NCBI RefSeq assembly: GCF_016862795.1
Contig: NZ_BONQ01000166.1
Span: 30,339-94,338, forward strand
Source: Dactylosporangium siamense
GTDB taxonomy: Bacteria; Actinomycetota; Actinomycetes; Mycobacteriales; Micromonosporaceae
Direction: 5' to 3'
Length of the DNA: 64,000 nucleotides
Shown: positions 20,453-29,229 of the stretch, one piece after another
Layout of the letters: every line of letters starts with the position of its first letter
Numbering within the stretch: the first letter of the stretch is position 1
Position numbers and translations under genes: made by a program
The notes under the pieces: model-generated
Told to the model about the DNA's origin: nothing
The model's input: only the letters and a program-made list of their open reading frames with translations
Database searches by the model: none

Positions 20453-20504
20453 CCGCGTGAGACGAGAAGGACTAACCGCGTGAGACGAGAAGGACTAACC
20501 GCGT
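20436..20504. repeat. Three 23-bp tandem repeats holding the stops of two convergent genes
   Basis: gagacgagaaggactaacc plus gcgt is repeated exactly three times (20436-20458, 20459-20481, 20482-20504). The first copy supplies the TAA of the sigma gene and the last supplies the TAG of the convergent oxidoreductase, both from the motif ACTAAC. The extra copies also make GTGA-overlapping eight-codon frames (VRREGLTA) with no gene after them. Confidence 0.9.
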
Positions 20505-21634
20505 GAGGAGAGAAAGGCGGCCGGCACGGTGAAGCGCCGCGACATCCGGTACGACGGCAAAGGGCTGCTCGTCACCAGCTCCTTGTAGATCACCGCGGCC
20601 CGCCCGGACAGGAACCACCGCCGCGGCGTGTCGTCGGCGTGCGTGAACTGGATGACCGCGTCCTTGCGGCCCAGGGACACCGGCTGGTGGATGTACCCGA
20701 ACCGGAACGGTTTCGCCGCCTTGCCCGCCAGCACCCGCGCGATGCTGTCGGCGGCATGCGCCCCGCTGGGGATGCCACTCTGGCAGGTGCCGTGGACCGT
20801 GCCCCACGGCTGCCGGATCGCGGCGGCGTCACCGATCGCGACGACGTCCGGGTGCGACACCGACCGCAGCGTCGCGTCGACGACGATCCGTCCGTGCTCG
20901 TCGACGGTGAGCCCCGCCTCGGCGGCGAGCGGCGACGCGGTGAACCCGGTCGTCCACAGCGTCGCGTCGGCGGCGACGACCTCCCCGCCGGCCAGCTCGA
21001 CCGCGCCGGGCCGCACCGCGACGACGTCCACCCCGGCCCGCACCTCGACGCGCAGGCGGGTCAGGGCCCGGTCGAGGTGGGCGCGGGCGCGCGCGGACAT
21101 CAGCGGGCCGGGCGCGGCGCGGCTGAGGAGCACCACCCGCGCGGCCGGGTGCCGTTCCGCGATCTCGGTCGCGGCCTCCACCCCGGTGAGCCCGCCGCCG
21201 ACGACCGCGACCACCGCGTCCGGCCGCCCGGCCAGGACGTTCGCCAGCCGTCCCGCCGTTTCGACGGTGTTCAAGGTGTACGCGTAAGCCTGAGCCCCCT
21301 CGACCGTGACCGTGTCGGCGACGCTGCCGATCGCGTACACGAGCGTGTCGTAGCCGATCGTGCGGCCGCCGGCGCTCACCTCGCGGCGCACGGTGTCGAT
21401 CCGCTCGGCGCGGGCCCGCACGAACTCGACGCCGGTGCCCCGCAGCAGGTCGGGGATGCGCCGGTCGGTCAGGGTCTGCCCGGTGGCGGTCTGGTGCATC
21501 CGCAGCCGCTCGGTGAAGCGGTCCGACGGGTTGACCAGGGTCACCTGCGTGTCCCGTCGCCGGGTGCGGCGGGCCACGCGGATGGCGGCGATCATGCCGG
21601 TGTACCCGGCTCCGAGGACGACGATCCGGTGCAT
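20495..21634 (-). CDS. NDH-2-like FAD-dependent oxidoreductase
   Basis: This 379-residue pyridine nucleotide-disulfide-type oxidoreductase has an N-terminal FAD-binding GxGxxG (VVLGAGYTGM, residues 5-14), a second dinucleotide-binding motif near 145-155 (VVGGGLTGVEAA) and the FAD-contacting Asp in VVAIGDAAAI near 295. It lacks a redox CxxC, as in type II NADH dehydrogenases. ATG 21634 follows GAAGGAG; longer frames start in the upstream intergenic region. It converges on the ECF41 sigma gene and ends within the shared tandem repeat. It could be the sigma factor's target, which is inference. Confidence 0.88.
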   Translation of the reverse strand: MHRIVVLGAGYTGMIAAIRVARRTRRRDTQVTLVNPSDRFTERLRMHQTATGQTLTDRRIPDLLRGTGVEFVRARAERIDTVRREVSAGGRTIGYDTLVYAIGSVADTVTVEGAQAYAYTLNTVETAGRLANVLAGRPDAVVAVVGGGLTGVEAATEIAERHPAARVVLLSRAAPGPLMSARARAHLDRALTRLRVEVRAGVDVVAVRPGAVELAGGEVVAADATLWTTGFTASPLAAEAGLTVDEHGRIVVDATLRSVSHPDVVAIGDAAAIRQPWGTVHGTCQSGIPSGAHAADSIARVLAGKAAKPFRFGYIHQPVSLGRKDAVIQFTHADDTPRRWFLSGRAAVIYKELVTSSPLPSYRMSRRFTVPAAFLSSRG

Positions 21635-21755
21635 GGCCGGCTCCTTCTGACTGGGCGCCGGGTCCCGGCGCGCTTCACCCCCAGGACGAGACGGCCGACC
21701 GATCCGTGAGCCGGCCCGACCGTGACGCCGGTCACCGCTCGGTAACCTGGGCGGC

Positions 21756-22229
21756 ATGGCTGACGAGGTTGTCGAGCGGATCGTGGTCGCCGCCCCGCCC
21801 GGCGCGGTGTTCGACGCCGTGGCCGACGTCCGCCGGATGGCGAGACTGAGCCCGGAGTGCTTCGCCACCTGGGTGCTGAGCCGTTCACCCGGGCGGCTGC
21901 CGGGACGGTTCGTCGGGTTCAACCGGCGCGGGCCGTATGTCTGGTTCACCACCTGCCGGGTCGTCGCGGCGGAGCCGGGCGCCGAGTTCGCGTTCGACGT
22001 GACGACGTTCGGGTTGCCGGTGGCCCGCTGGGGGTTCCGGCTCGCCCCGGCCGACGGCGGCACGCAGGTCAGCCAGTACTGGATCGATCAGCGGGTCCGC
22101 GGCGCGATGATCCTCGGCAGGGTGTTCACCGGCAAGGTCGCCAACGCCCGACCGGCGGCCAACCGCGAGGGCATGCGGATCACCCTCGACCGGCTGAAAC
22201 GGCAGCTCGAGTCGCCGCGCGACGCTTGA
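21756..22229 (+). CDS. SRPBCC (polyketide cyclase/dehydrase-like) protein
   Basis: This 157-residue START/Bet v 1-fold protein has the typical opening (VVAAPPGAVFDAVADVRRM) and a long C-terminal helix. The family binds hydrophobic ligands. The ligand is unknown and no catalytic residues can be assigned. Its stop lies in the MerR-type palindrome that controls the next gene. Confidence 0.85.
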   Translation: MADEVVERIVVAAPPGAVFDAVADVRRMARLSPECFATWVLSRSPGRLPGRFVGFNRRGPYVWFTTCRVVAAEPGAEFAFDVTTFGLPVARWGFRLAPADGGTQVSQYWIDQRVRGAMILGRVFTGKVANARPAANREGMRITLDRLKRQLESPRDA

Positions 22230-22250
22230 CCTTGCCCCATGGGAAAGGTC
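22228..22250 (+). promoter_or_regulatory. MerR-type operator/promoter
   Basis: A 23-bp near-perfect palindrome (GACCTTGCCCC against GGGAAAGGTC around a central A) contains a TTGACC -35-like element on its left edge. MerR-family activators bind such dyads inside promoters with an overlong spacer. It lies about 50 bases upstream of the MerR gene start, which suggests autoregulation. Confidence 0.75.
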
Positions 22251-22298
22251 GACCGTGGAGTGCGTCGGGCCGACCGGCCCGACCCGGAAGGAGCACGG

Positions 22299-23117
22299 GT
22301 GGACGAGGACCTGGTGACCATCGGGGTGTTCGCGCGGCGGTCGTGGCTGTCACCGAAGGCGTTGCGGCTCTACGAACGGCAGGGCCTCCTCCTGCCCGCC
22401 GCCGTCGACGAGCACAACGGCTACCGCTGGTATCGCGAGCAGCAGCTGGAGCAGGCGCGGCTGATCGCCCGGCTCCGCCGCATCGACATGCCCCTGGCCA
22501 CCATCGCCACGATCGTCGCGGCGGACGACCCGCCGACCCAGGCCGCCCTCATCGGCGACTACTGGGCCGCCCAGGAACACGCCACGGCCGTGCGCCGTGC
22601 GATCGTCACCCACCTGCGCCACCGGCTGCTCGACAACCCGGAGGGGTACACCATGTATGACGTGAAGGTCCGCGACGTGCCGGAGCAGACCGTGCTGACC
22701 GAGCAGCGGCACGTCAAGGTCCAGGACCTGCCGGCCTGGATCGACGAGGCCGTCGGCCGCCTGCTGAAGGCCGCCGCCGGGCACGGGGACGGCATCGTCG
22801 GCCCCTGCTTCATCATCTACCACGGCGAGGTCAACGAGGACAGCGACGGCCCCGTCGAGATCTGCCTCCCCGTCGACCCGACCGGCCCCGTCGAAGCGGC
22901 GACCCGGGTCGAACCCGCGCACCGCGAGGCGTACACCCGCATCACCAAGGCCCAGGTCGGCTACCCGCAGATCCTGTCCGCCTTCGACGCCGTCGGCCAA
23001 TGGGTGTCCTCGCAGGGCCTCCCGGTGAGCCCAGCACCACGCGAGGTGTACTTCGCCGACTTCGGCGCCGCCGCCCCGTCCGACGAGGTGTGCGACGTCG
23101 CCTTCCCGCTCGACTGA
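22299..23117 (+). CDS. MerR-family regulator with GyrI/BmrR-like effector domain
   Basis: This 272-residue protein has an N-terminal winged MerR helix-turn-helix (TIGVFARRSWLSPKALRLYERQGLLLP, residues 6-32), a coiled-coil dimer helix, and a C-terminal GyrI-like ligand-binding domain from about residue 120 (VKVRDVPEQTVLTEQRHVKV). BmrR-type proteins sense cationic or hydrophobic drugs. GTG 22299 is chosen because GGAAGGAG lies 5-8 bases before it. A matching dyad is upstream. A convergent dienelactone hydrolase follows; no efflux gene is adjacent. Confidence 0.87.
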   Translation: MDEDLVTIGVFARRSWLSPKALRLYERQGLLLPAAVDEHNGYRWYREQQLEQARLIARLRRIDMPLATIATIVAADDPPTQAALIGDYWAAQEHATAVRRAIVTHLRHRLLDNPEGYTMYDVKVRDVPEQTVLTEQRHVKVQDLPAWIDEAVGRLLKAAAGHGDGIVGPCFIIYHGEVNEDSDGPVEICLPVDPTGPVEAATRVEPAHREAYTRITKAQVGYPQILSAFDAVGQWVSSQGLPVSPAPREVYFADFGAAAPSDEVCDVAFPLD

Positions 23118-23139
23118 GTCCGCACGTCCGAAGCGCCGC

Positions 23140-23169
23140 AGTGCCCGCTACCGTCGCGTGGCGGGCACT
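23140..23169. terminator. Bidirectional hairpin between convergent genes
   Basis: AGTGCCCGC (23140-23148) pairs perfectly with GCGGGCACT (23161-23169), between the MerR gene end and the hydrolase stop. No T-tract is visible on either strand. Confidence 0.55.
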
Positions 23170-24068
23170 CAGCTGAGGTTGGTGCCGAGCCAGTCGAGGA
23201 GGCGCTGGTACACCTGGGTCGCGGCGGTGGGGTCGTACCGCTGGCCGGTGTCGTTGAAGAAGGCGTGGTTGGCGCCGGGGTAGGTGACGATCTCGTGCTG
23301 CAGGCCGGCCTTCTCCAGGGCTGCCTTGGCGGCGTCGCGGGTGGCGTTGACGCGGGTGTCGAGCTCGGCGTAGACGCCCAGGACGGCCGCGCCCCTGGAG
23401 CCGGACAGGTCGGCGTTGTCGGGGAACGGGCCGTAGAAGGGGACCGCCGCGCGCAGCCGGGGTTCGCCGGCGGCGAGGAGTTGCCAGACCATGCCGCCGC
23501 CGAAGCAGAAGCCGATCGCCGCGGGGGGCTTCGCCGGGGTGCGGCGCAGCAGCTCGTCCACGCCGGCTCTCAGGTCGGCGATGAACCGGGCGGGTGGCAC
23601 CGCGCCGAGGGCGGCGGTGGCTTCGGCGGGGTCGGTGAACTTCGCGGTGCCGCCCTCCTCGGACAGCAGGTCGATCGCGAGTGCCGAGTAACCGCTGGCG
23701 GCGAGCCGGCCGGCGACGGAGCGGATATGGTCGGTGAGCCCCCGGTTCTCGTGGATCACCAGGACCGAGCCGCGCGGCTCGGCGGCGGCGGCGAAGGCGC
23801 CCTGCAGCGTCCCCTGCGGGCCGGGAAACGTGATCGCCTGCGTGGGCAGCGGCGCGGGCCCGGCCGGTGCGGGCCCGGACGGCCCGGTGGAGGCGGGCCC
23901 GGACGGCTCGGGCGTCCCGGCCGGCGAGCAGGCGGCGAGCATCGCCCCGGCCACGGCGAGACCGACCCCGAGCATCGACAGCCGCCGCAGCGCCTCGCGC
24001 CGGTTGATCAGGCCGTCGGAGTAGTCCACGACGACCTCGGAGGTCAGGTACTCATTGATGCTCGACAC
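23169..24068 (-). CDS. Dienelactone hydrolase-family protein with export signal
   Basis: This 299-residue alpha/beta hydrolase has the DLH triad: nucleophilic Cys in GFCFGGG (about 180), Asp in ELDTRV (about 225) and His in ANHAFFN (about 258), plus the family's Glu in VIHENRG. The first 50 residues include a REALRRLSMLG segment, a hydrophobic helix and a Cys (LAACSP), which suggests a Tat or lipoprotein signal after an unusual 30-residue N-tail. A Pro/Gly/Ser linker follows. DLH enzymes hydrolyse dienelactones or related esters; the extracytoplasmic location is inferred. Confidence 0.85.
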   Translation of the reverse strand: MSSINEYLTSEVVVDYSDGLINRREALRRLSMLGVGLAVAGAMLAACSPAGTPEPSGPASTGPSGPAPAGPAPLPTQAITFPGPQGTLQGAFAAAAEPRGSVLVIHENRGLTDHIRSVAGRLAASGYSALAIDLLSEEGGTAKFTDPAEATAALGAVPPARFIADLRAGVDELLRRTPAKPPAAIGFCFGGGMVWQLLAAGEPRLRAAVPFYGPFPDNADLSGSRGAAVLGVYAELDTRVNATRDAAKAALEKAGLQHEIVTYPGANHAFFNDTGQRYDPTAATQVYQRLLDWLGTNLS

Positions 24069-24131
24069 CGGCGTCCACCTCCTGGCTCCTGAGCACCGAC
24101 TGTATCGCCGTGTGCCGGGGACGGCCGCCGA

Positions 24132-24674
24132 TCAGCGCAGCACCACCTCCACGTGGTGCTCCTCGAACCACCCCATCGGGTCGTCGAGGGTGAGGTGGGT
24201 CCGGGCCGCCTCGGCGTCGTGCCACACCAGGCGGAACGGGGTCGCCGCGCCCCACCTGCCGCGCAGGCAGTCGTCGAACGCCGAGGCGTTCCAGCCGAAG
24301 TAACCGCCGGGGCCGTTGACGGCCTCGCCGATCGCGCACCAGAACCCTTCGATGTCGGTCACGTGCCGGCCGTCCAGGTGATACGTGGTACCCGCGGGCC
24401 GGTCCGGTTCGCCGTGCCGGTGGTGCCGGAGCGCGGCGCCCAGCCACTGGTGCCGCAGATCCCGGTCGTACGCGGTCCACAGCCCCGGCTCGGTCGGGCG
24501 GCCCAGGGTGCGCCAGCGCTCCCAGATGTCCCACGCGCCGACCGGCATCGCGCCGCCGATCCCGGCGTCGAAGGTGACGTCGAGCAGCCCGTCGCCCAGC
24601 GCCGACGGCCGGGCGCCAGCCACCGATGCCCGGAGCGTGGCGAACGTGTGGGTGACGCGGCCGTCGGTGTCCAC
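24132..24674 (-). CDS. Barstar-family protein with N-terminal extension
   Basis: This 180-residue protein has a C-terminal half (about 95-180) that matches the barstar fold, the ribonuclease inhibitor of barnase: YHLDGRHVTDIEGF, then the Trp/Asn/Leu-containing segment GWNASAFDDCLRG. The N-terminal 90 residues are unrecognised. No barnase-type RNase is encoded nearby. The divergent neighbour instead has a PemK/MazF-like domain fused to membrane helices. Orphan barstars are common in actinobacteria, and whether this one inhibits the neighbour is unknown. Confidence 0.78.
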   Translation of the reverse strand: MDTDGRVTHTFATLRASVAGARPSALGDGLLDVTFDAGIGGAMPVGAWDIWERWRTLGRPTEPGLWTAYDRDLRHQWLGAALRHHRHGEPDRPAGTTYHLDGRHVTDIEGFWCAIGEAVNGPGGYFGWNASAFDDCLRGRWGAATPFRLVWHDAEAARTHLTLDDPMGWFEEHHVEVVLR

Positions 24675-24816
24675 AGCGGCGATCGTCGCCTTGATCTTCC
24701 GCCGGTGCGGTGCGCCGCCGGGGTTGCCCGCGCCGCGGCGGCACCGGACGGTCCGTCATGGTTCCGACCGTACCGCTGTGGCACGCTGGGGCGGACCGTG
24801 TCGGGGAGGGACGTGC

Positions 24817-25929
24817 ATGACTGTCGCGGCCGGGTTGCTCAACGGGAGCGCGGCGTTGCTGTTCATCGCCGCGGTGATCGGCTTCACCCTTGTGTGCGTG
24901 ATCGCCTGGGAGGACCGGTCGCTGTTCTTCACGCCGCTGGGGTTCGTGCTGCTGCCGATCGTGGTCGCGGTCTGGTTCGGTGGCGCGGCCGTCATCGGGC
25001 TGCCCGCCGACGTGCTGCTCGGCCACCGTGGTGCCGGGGAGATCTGGCCGGGGCTGGTGGCGGCGCCGGTGGTCGCGCTGGTGCTGGGCCGGCGCTTCCG
25101 CACGGTCGGTGAGAACACGATCGGTCAGATCTTCCTGCGCGCCGGCATCCTGCTCGCGGGGTGCACGCTCGCGAAGTGTGTCGCGTACGCGCTCGGCTTC
25201 CGGGTCTTCCACTTCTGGACCGGCGGCGCCGTCACGGTCGGCGCCCTCGTCGTGTGCATCGCCGTCTGGCAGTGGGCGGCCATCGAGGGGGTCGTGCACC
25301 TGTTCGTCCGCGCCGCGGTGATCGTCGCGGCGATCGGGCTGGTCGGCGCCTGGGCATCGGTCAATCACGTGCCGGTGGCGGGCAGCCCCCGTACCGCATC
25401 CACCACCACCGTCGCCATCATGCTGCTGGTCCTCCCATTGCTGGTGCTGGCGGCGGCCGTGCTCACCATCGGGGCGCTGCGACGGTTCCGGCCGGATCTT
25501 GGCGTGAAGCACCGCCCCGCGGCAAAGGAACGGGCCGTCCGGGTCCCCGCCGCGCACGAGGTGTGGAACGCGTTCGTGAGGTTCGAAGAGGAAGAAGAGG
25601 AAGAGGAAGAGGGCAAGGACCGGCCCGTCCTGGTGCTGAGCGTGGACGGCGAGGACGCCGCGGTGCTGAGGATCACCAGCCAGGACAAGTCCCGGTTCGA
25701 CGGCTACCTGCCGCTGCCGCTGGAGCGCTGCCGCGGGGTGCTGACCAAGGAGAGCTGGCTGGAGCTGAAACCGACCAGCGTGCCGCTGGAGGAGTTCCGC
25801 AGCTACCGGGGCCTGTGTCCACCGTGGATCTGGGCGGACCTGCGGTCCCGTGGATTGATCGCGCCGGCGGCGGCGAAGCCGATCGTGAAGCAGCGATCGT
25901 TCATCGAGCGGCTCCGTAGCCAGGGGTAG
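24817..25929 (+). CDS. Multi-pass membrane protein with C-terminal PemK/MazF-like domain
   Basis: This 370-residue protein has about seven predicted transmembrane helices in residues 8-228, then a cytosolic domain (about 245-350) with PemK/MazF-like sequence: VWNAFVRFE, KDRPVLVLSV, AAVLRITSQDKS, VPLEEFRSYRG. A run of nine glutamates (near residue 255) interrupts the loop after the first strand. MazF/PemK domains are usually free-standing mRNA endonucleases or inactive relatives; membrane fusion is unusual. Start ATG 24817 follows GGGGAGGG. The gene diverges from a barstar-like gene across 142 bases. The toxin activity is a family-based guess. Confidence 0.65.
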   Translation: MTVAAGLLNGSAALLFIAAVIGFTLVCVIAWEDRSLFFTPLGFVLLPIVVAVWFGGAAVIGLPADVLLGHRGAGEIWPGLVAAPVVALVLGRRFRTVGENTIGQIFLRAGILLAGCTLAKCVAYALGFRVFHFWTGGAVTVGALVVCIAVWQWAAIEGVVHLFVRAAVIVAAIGLVGAWASVNHVPVAGSPRTASTTTVAIMLLVLPLLVLAAAVLTIGALRRFRPDLGVKHRPAAKERAVRVPAAHEVWNAFVRFEEEEEEEEEGKDRPVLVLSVDGEDAAVLRITSQDKSRFDGYLPLPLERCRGVLTKESWLELKPTSVPLEEFRSYRGLCPPWIWADLRSRGLIAPAAAKPIVKQRSFIERLRSQG

Positions 25930-26031
25930 ACCCTCGTTGAAACCCGCCGTTCAGCTCTCGTCCGGCGACAGCAGGCCCCCGAGCGCCTAGCGTCATATGG
26001 TCGCCGTCTCGATACCTGGAGGTCCGGGTCA

Positions 26032-29000
26032 ATGTCCCGTGCGCTGATTCCCCGCGCCATCGTTGCCTTAGCCGTATCCACAGCCGGGCTGGCCTGGCCA
26101 TTATTCGCCGACCCGGCCGCCGCCAACCCGGCCGGCACGGGTCTGGTCATCAGTGAGGCGTACGTCAACGGCGGCTCGTCCGGTGCGAGCTTCCTCAACA
26201 AGTTCGTCGAGCTCTACAACCCGACGTCCAGCCCCGTGAACCTGACCGGTAACACGCTGCAGTACCGCGCGCCCACCAGCACCGTCGTGCCGAGCGGCGC
26301 GCAGGTGTTCACGCTCACCGGCACCGTCGCCGCGCACGGGCACTTCCTGATCATGTTGCCGGGCAACAACGCCACCACCAACCCGGGCGCGCCGCTGCCC
26401 ACGCCCGACCTGTTCACCGGCAGCAGCGTCAACCCCGGTGCCGGCGGCGGGACGCTGTACATCGCGGCCAGCGCGACCGGCGTGCTCCCGACCGACGCCT
26501 CCGTGATCGACCGGATCGGCTGGGGCACCAGCAACGCCCCGGAGGGCACCGCCGCGGCCGGCAACTCCCTCGTCCTGAGCTACCAGCGCGACGCGGCCGG
26601 CGCCGACACCGACAGCAACGCCGCCGACTTCCACACCGCGACGCCGGTGCCGCAGAACGCCGCGTCCGACGGCGGCCCCACCACGGTCACGGTGACGAAC
26701 CCCGGCCCGCAGAACGCGACGACCGGCACGGCGATCGCGCCGCTGGCCCTCGCCGCGTCCGGCGGCGCCGCGCCGTACACCTGGACCGCCGCCGGACTCC
26801 CCGCAGGTCTGTCGATCGCGACGGACGGGGTGGTCTCCGGCACGCCGACCGCCGCCGGCACCTCGTCGGTGACGGTCACCGCGACCGAGTCGGGCGGCGC
26901 GAGCGGCTCGGCGACGTTCACCTTCACCGTCACCACCACGACGACGGTCGTGCCGGTCGCCGAGATCCAGGGCACCAACACCGACACCTCGCCCCTCGTC
27001 GGCCAGACCGTGACGACCGAGGGCGTCGTGACCGCCGTGTACGCCACGGGCGGCTTCAACGGCTTCTTCCTGCAGACCGGCGGCAGTGGCGGCAGCACCG
27101 ACGCCACCCCCGGTGCCTCCGACGCGATCTTCGTCTTCGGCTCCGTCGCCGCGGGGCAGGTCAGCACCGGTGACAGCGTGCGGGTCACGGGCAACGTGGT
27201 CGAGTTCCAGGGCACCACCGAGCTCAGCGCCCCGACGGTCACGAAGCTCACCACCCCGTTCCCGGCCGTCGTGCCCGGTGCGATCCCGTGGTCCTCGCTG
27301 ACGACGGACGCGCAGAAGGAGACCCACGAGGGTGAGCTTGTCGTGCCGCAGGGCACGTTCACCGTCGCGGACAACTACGACGCCAACTGGTACGGCTCCT
27401 TCACCCTGGCCTCCGGCGACGCACCGCTGCGCCAGCCCACCGACGCCGGCCCGCCCGGGAGCGCCGCGGCGCAGGCCGCCGTCGCCGACGCCGCGGCCCG
27501 CACGGTGACCCTCGACGACGGCGCGAGCGTCAACTACAGCGCCGCCGCGAACACCGGCATCCCGCTGCCGTGGTTCACCTCGACCAACGCCGTCAGCATC
27601 GGCTCGAAGGTCACCTTCCACCAGCCGGTGATCCTCGAGTACCGCTTCTCCCTCTGGAACTTCCAGCCGACCCAACGAGTGACCGACGACGGCGCCGCGG
27701 TCGCGACCTTCAGCGACACCCGCACCGGCAACCAGCAGCCCGCCAACGTCGGCGGCACGGTCCGGCTGGCGACGTTCAACGTCGAGAACTACTTCCCCAT
27801 GACCGGGGAGTTGTACGTCCAGCAGGGCCTCGGCACGTGCACCTTCTACAACGACCGGGCCGGCAACCGCATCGCGGTCAACACGTGCACCGGCTCGGGC
27901 CCCCGTGGCGCGGCGAACGACGCGAGCTTCCAGCGGCAGCAGGCGAAGATCGTGACCGGCATCAACCGGCTCGGCGCCAGCATCGTGTCGCTGGAAGAGG
28001 TCGAGAACTCGGCCAAGTTCGGCCGTGGTAGAGATGCCGCGCTCGCCACCCTGGTCGACGCGCTCAACGCGGCCGCCGGCAGCACGGTGTGGGCGTACGT
28101 GCCCTCGCCGGCCGTCCTGCCCGCCCTCGCGGACGAGGACGTGATCCGCAGCGCCTTCATCTACAAGCCCGCCGAGGTCGCGCTCGTCGGACCCTCGACG
28201 ATCCTCACCACATCCTCGGGCCCCGGCCAGCCGTTCTCGATCGCCCGTGAACCCCTCGCCCAGGGCTTCAAGAAGATCGGCGCCACCGACGCCGACGCCT
28301 TCCTGGTCGTCACGAACCACTGGAAGTCGAAGGGCAGCGGCACGCCGCTCTACCCCGGCGACGCCGAGGACACGTCCTCACCGGCGGTGAACCAGGGCTC
28401 GTTCAACGCGACCCGGGTCCGCGAGGCCCAGGACACCAGCGCCTTCGCCTCGTCCGTGGCGGCGTCCCTCGGCACCGACCGCATCTTCCTGGTCGGTGAC
28501 TTCAACTCCTACACGCAGGAAGACCCGATGCAGGTCCTGTACGCCGCCGGCTACAGCGACCTCGGCTCCACGTACGACCCGTCCGAGTCGACGTACTCCT
28601 TCAACGGCCTGCAGGGCTCCCTCGACCACGTGCTGGCCAACGCGGCCGCCCGCGCCCTGGTCACCGGCGCCGACGTCTGGCAGATCAACGCGCAGGAGGC
28701 GATCGCCTACTCGTACAGCCGCTACAACTACAACGCCACCCTGCTGTTCAACGGCAGCGACCCGTTCGCCGCCTCCGACCACGACCCGGTCGTCGTCGGC
28801 CTGAACCCGCCGGTGACGCCGGCCTTCCCGGCCTGGAGCGCCTCGAAGGTCTACCTGAACGGCGACAAGGTCACCTACCAGGGTTCCGTCTGGCAGGCCA
28901 GCTGGTGGACCCAGAACCAGACCCCGGGTGACCCGTACGGCCCGTGGCAGCAGATCTCGACCGCTCCCGACGGCACCGCCATCTGGACCGCGTCGCGCAT

Positions 29001-29112
29001 CTTCGTCACCGGCGACGTGGTGCTCTACCAGGGCAAGAAGTACGAAGCCAAGTGGTGGACCCGCAACCAGCCCCCGGGCGACCAGTGGGGTCCCTGGAAG
29101 CTGCTGCCCTGA
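26032..29112 (+). CDS. Secreted ExeM/NucH-type nuclease with chitin-binding modules
   Basis: This 1026-residue exported protein has a signal peptide (1 to about 31), a lamin-tail domain (about 38-165; VISEAYVNGG, FVELYN), a putative Ig domain (about 225-300), an OB-like region, and an endonuclease/exonuclease/phosphatase domain (about 575-925) with catalytic GDFNS and SDHDPVVVGL motifs. Two C-terminal carbohydrate-binding modules of the chitinase type follow (WSASKVYLNGDKVTYQG; WTASRIFVTGDVVLYQG). It probably degrades extracellular DNA while attached to chitin. ATG 26032 follows GGAGG. A strong hairpin ends the unit. Confidence 0.88.
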   Translation: MSRALIPRAIVALAVSTAGLAWPLFADPAAANPAGTGLVISEAYVNGGSSGASFLNKFVELYNPTSSPVNLTGNTLQYRAPTSTVVPSGAQVFTLTGTVAAHGHFLIMLPGNNATTNPGAPLPTPDLFTGSSVNPGAGGGTLYIAASATGVLPTDASVIDRIGWGTSNAPEGTAAAGNSLVLSYQRDAAGADTDSNAADFHTATPVPQNAASDGGPTTVTVTNPGPQNATTGTAIAPLALAASGGAAPYTWTAAGLPAGLSIATDGVVSGTPTAAGTSSVTVTATESGGASGSATFTFTVTTTTTVVPVAEIQGTNTDTSPLVGQTVTTEGVVTAVYATGGFNGFFLQTGGSGGSTDATPGASDAIFVFGSVAAGQVSTGDSVRVTGNVVEFQGTTELSAPTVTKLTTPFPAVVPGAIPWSSLTTDAQKETHEGELVVPQGTFTVADNYDANWYGSFTLASGDAPLRQPTDAGPPGSAAAQAAVADAAARTVTLDDGASVNYSAAANTGIPLPWFTSTNAVSIGSKVTFHQPVILEYRFSLWNFQPTQRVTDDGAAVATFSDTRTGNQQPANVGGTVRLATFNVENYFPMTGELYVQQGLGTCTFYNDRAGNRIAVNTCTGSGPRGAANDASFQRQQAKIVTGINRLGASIVSLEEVENSAKFGRGRDAALATLVDALNAAAGSTVWAYVPSPAVLPALADEDVIRSAFIYKPAEVALVGPSTILTTSSGPGQPFSIAREPLAQGFKKIGATDADAFLVVTNHWKSKGSGTPLYPGDAEDTSSPAVNQGSFNATRVREAQDTSAFASSVAASLGTDRIFLVGDFNSYTQEDPMQVLYAAGYSDLGSTYDPSESTYSFNGLQGSLDHVLANAAARALVTGADVWQINAQEAIAYSYSRYNYNATLLFNGSDPFAASDHDPVVVGLNPPVTPAFPAWSASKVYLNGDKVTYQGSVWQASWWTQNQTPGDPYGPWQQISTAPDGTAIWTASRIFVTGDVVLYQGKKYEAKWWTRNQPPGDQWGPWKLLP

Positions 29113-29128
29113 CCGCTGTGTGACTGAC

Positions 29129-29158
29129 GGGGCCCTCGACCGGTTGGTCGAGGGCCCC
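29129..29158 (+). terminator. Strong intrinsic terminator
   Basis: GGGGCCCTCGACC pairs with GGTCGAGGGCCCC across a 4-base loop, followed by a short TTTT at 29163-29166, 16 bases after the nuclease stop. Confidence 0.8.
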
Positions 29159-29229
29159 GCTGCTTTTCGGTAAGAACCGTCGCCTCCGGTGCATTGCCTT
29201 TCGACATCTCCGATCGGAAGGCGCAGCCT

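Noticed and set aside
24132..24674. A classic barnase-barstar module
   Set aside because: No barnase-type RNase motif is found in any frame nearby; only the inhibitor fold is supported.
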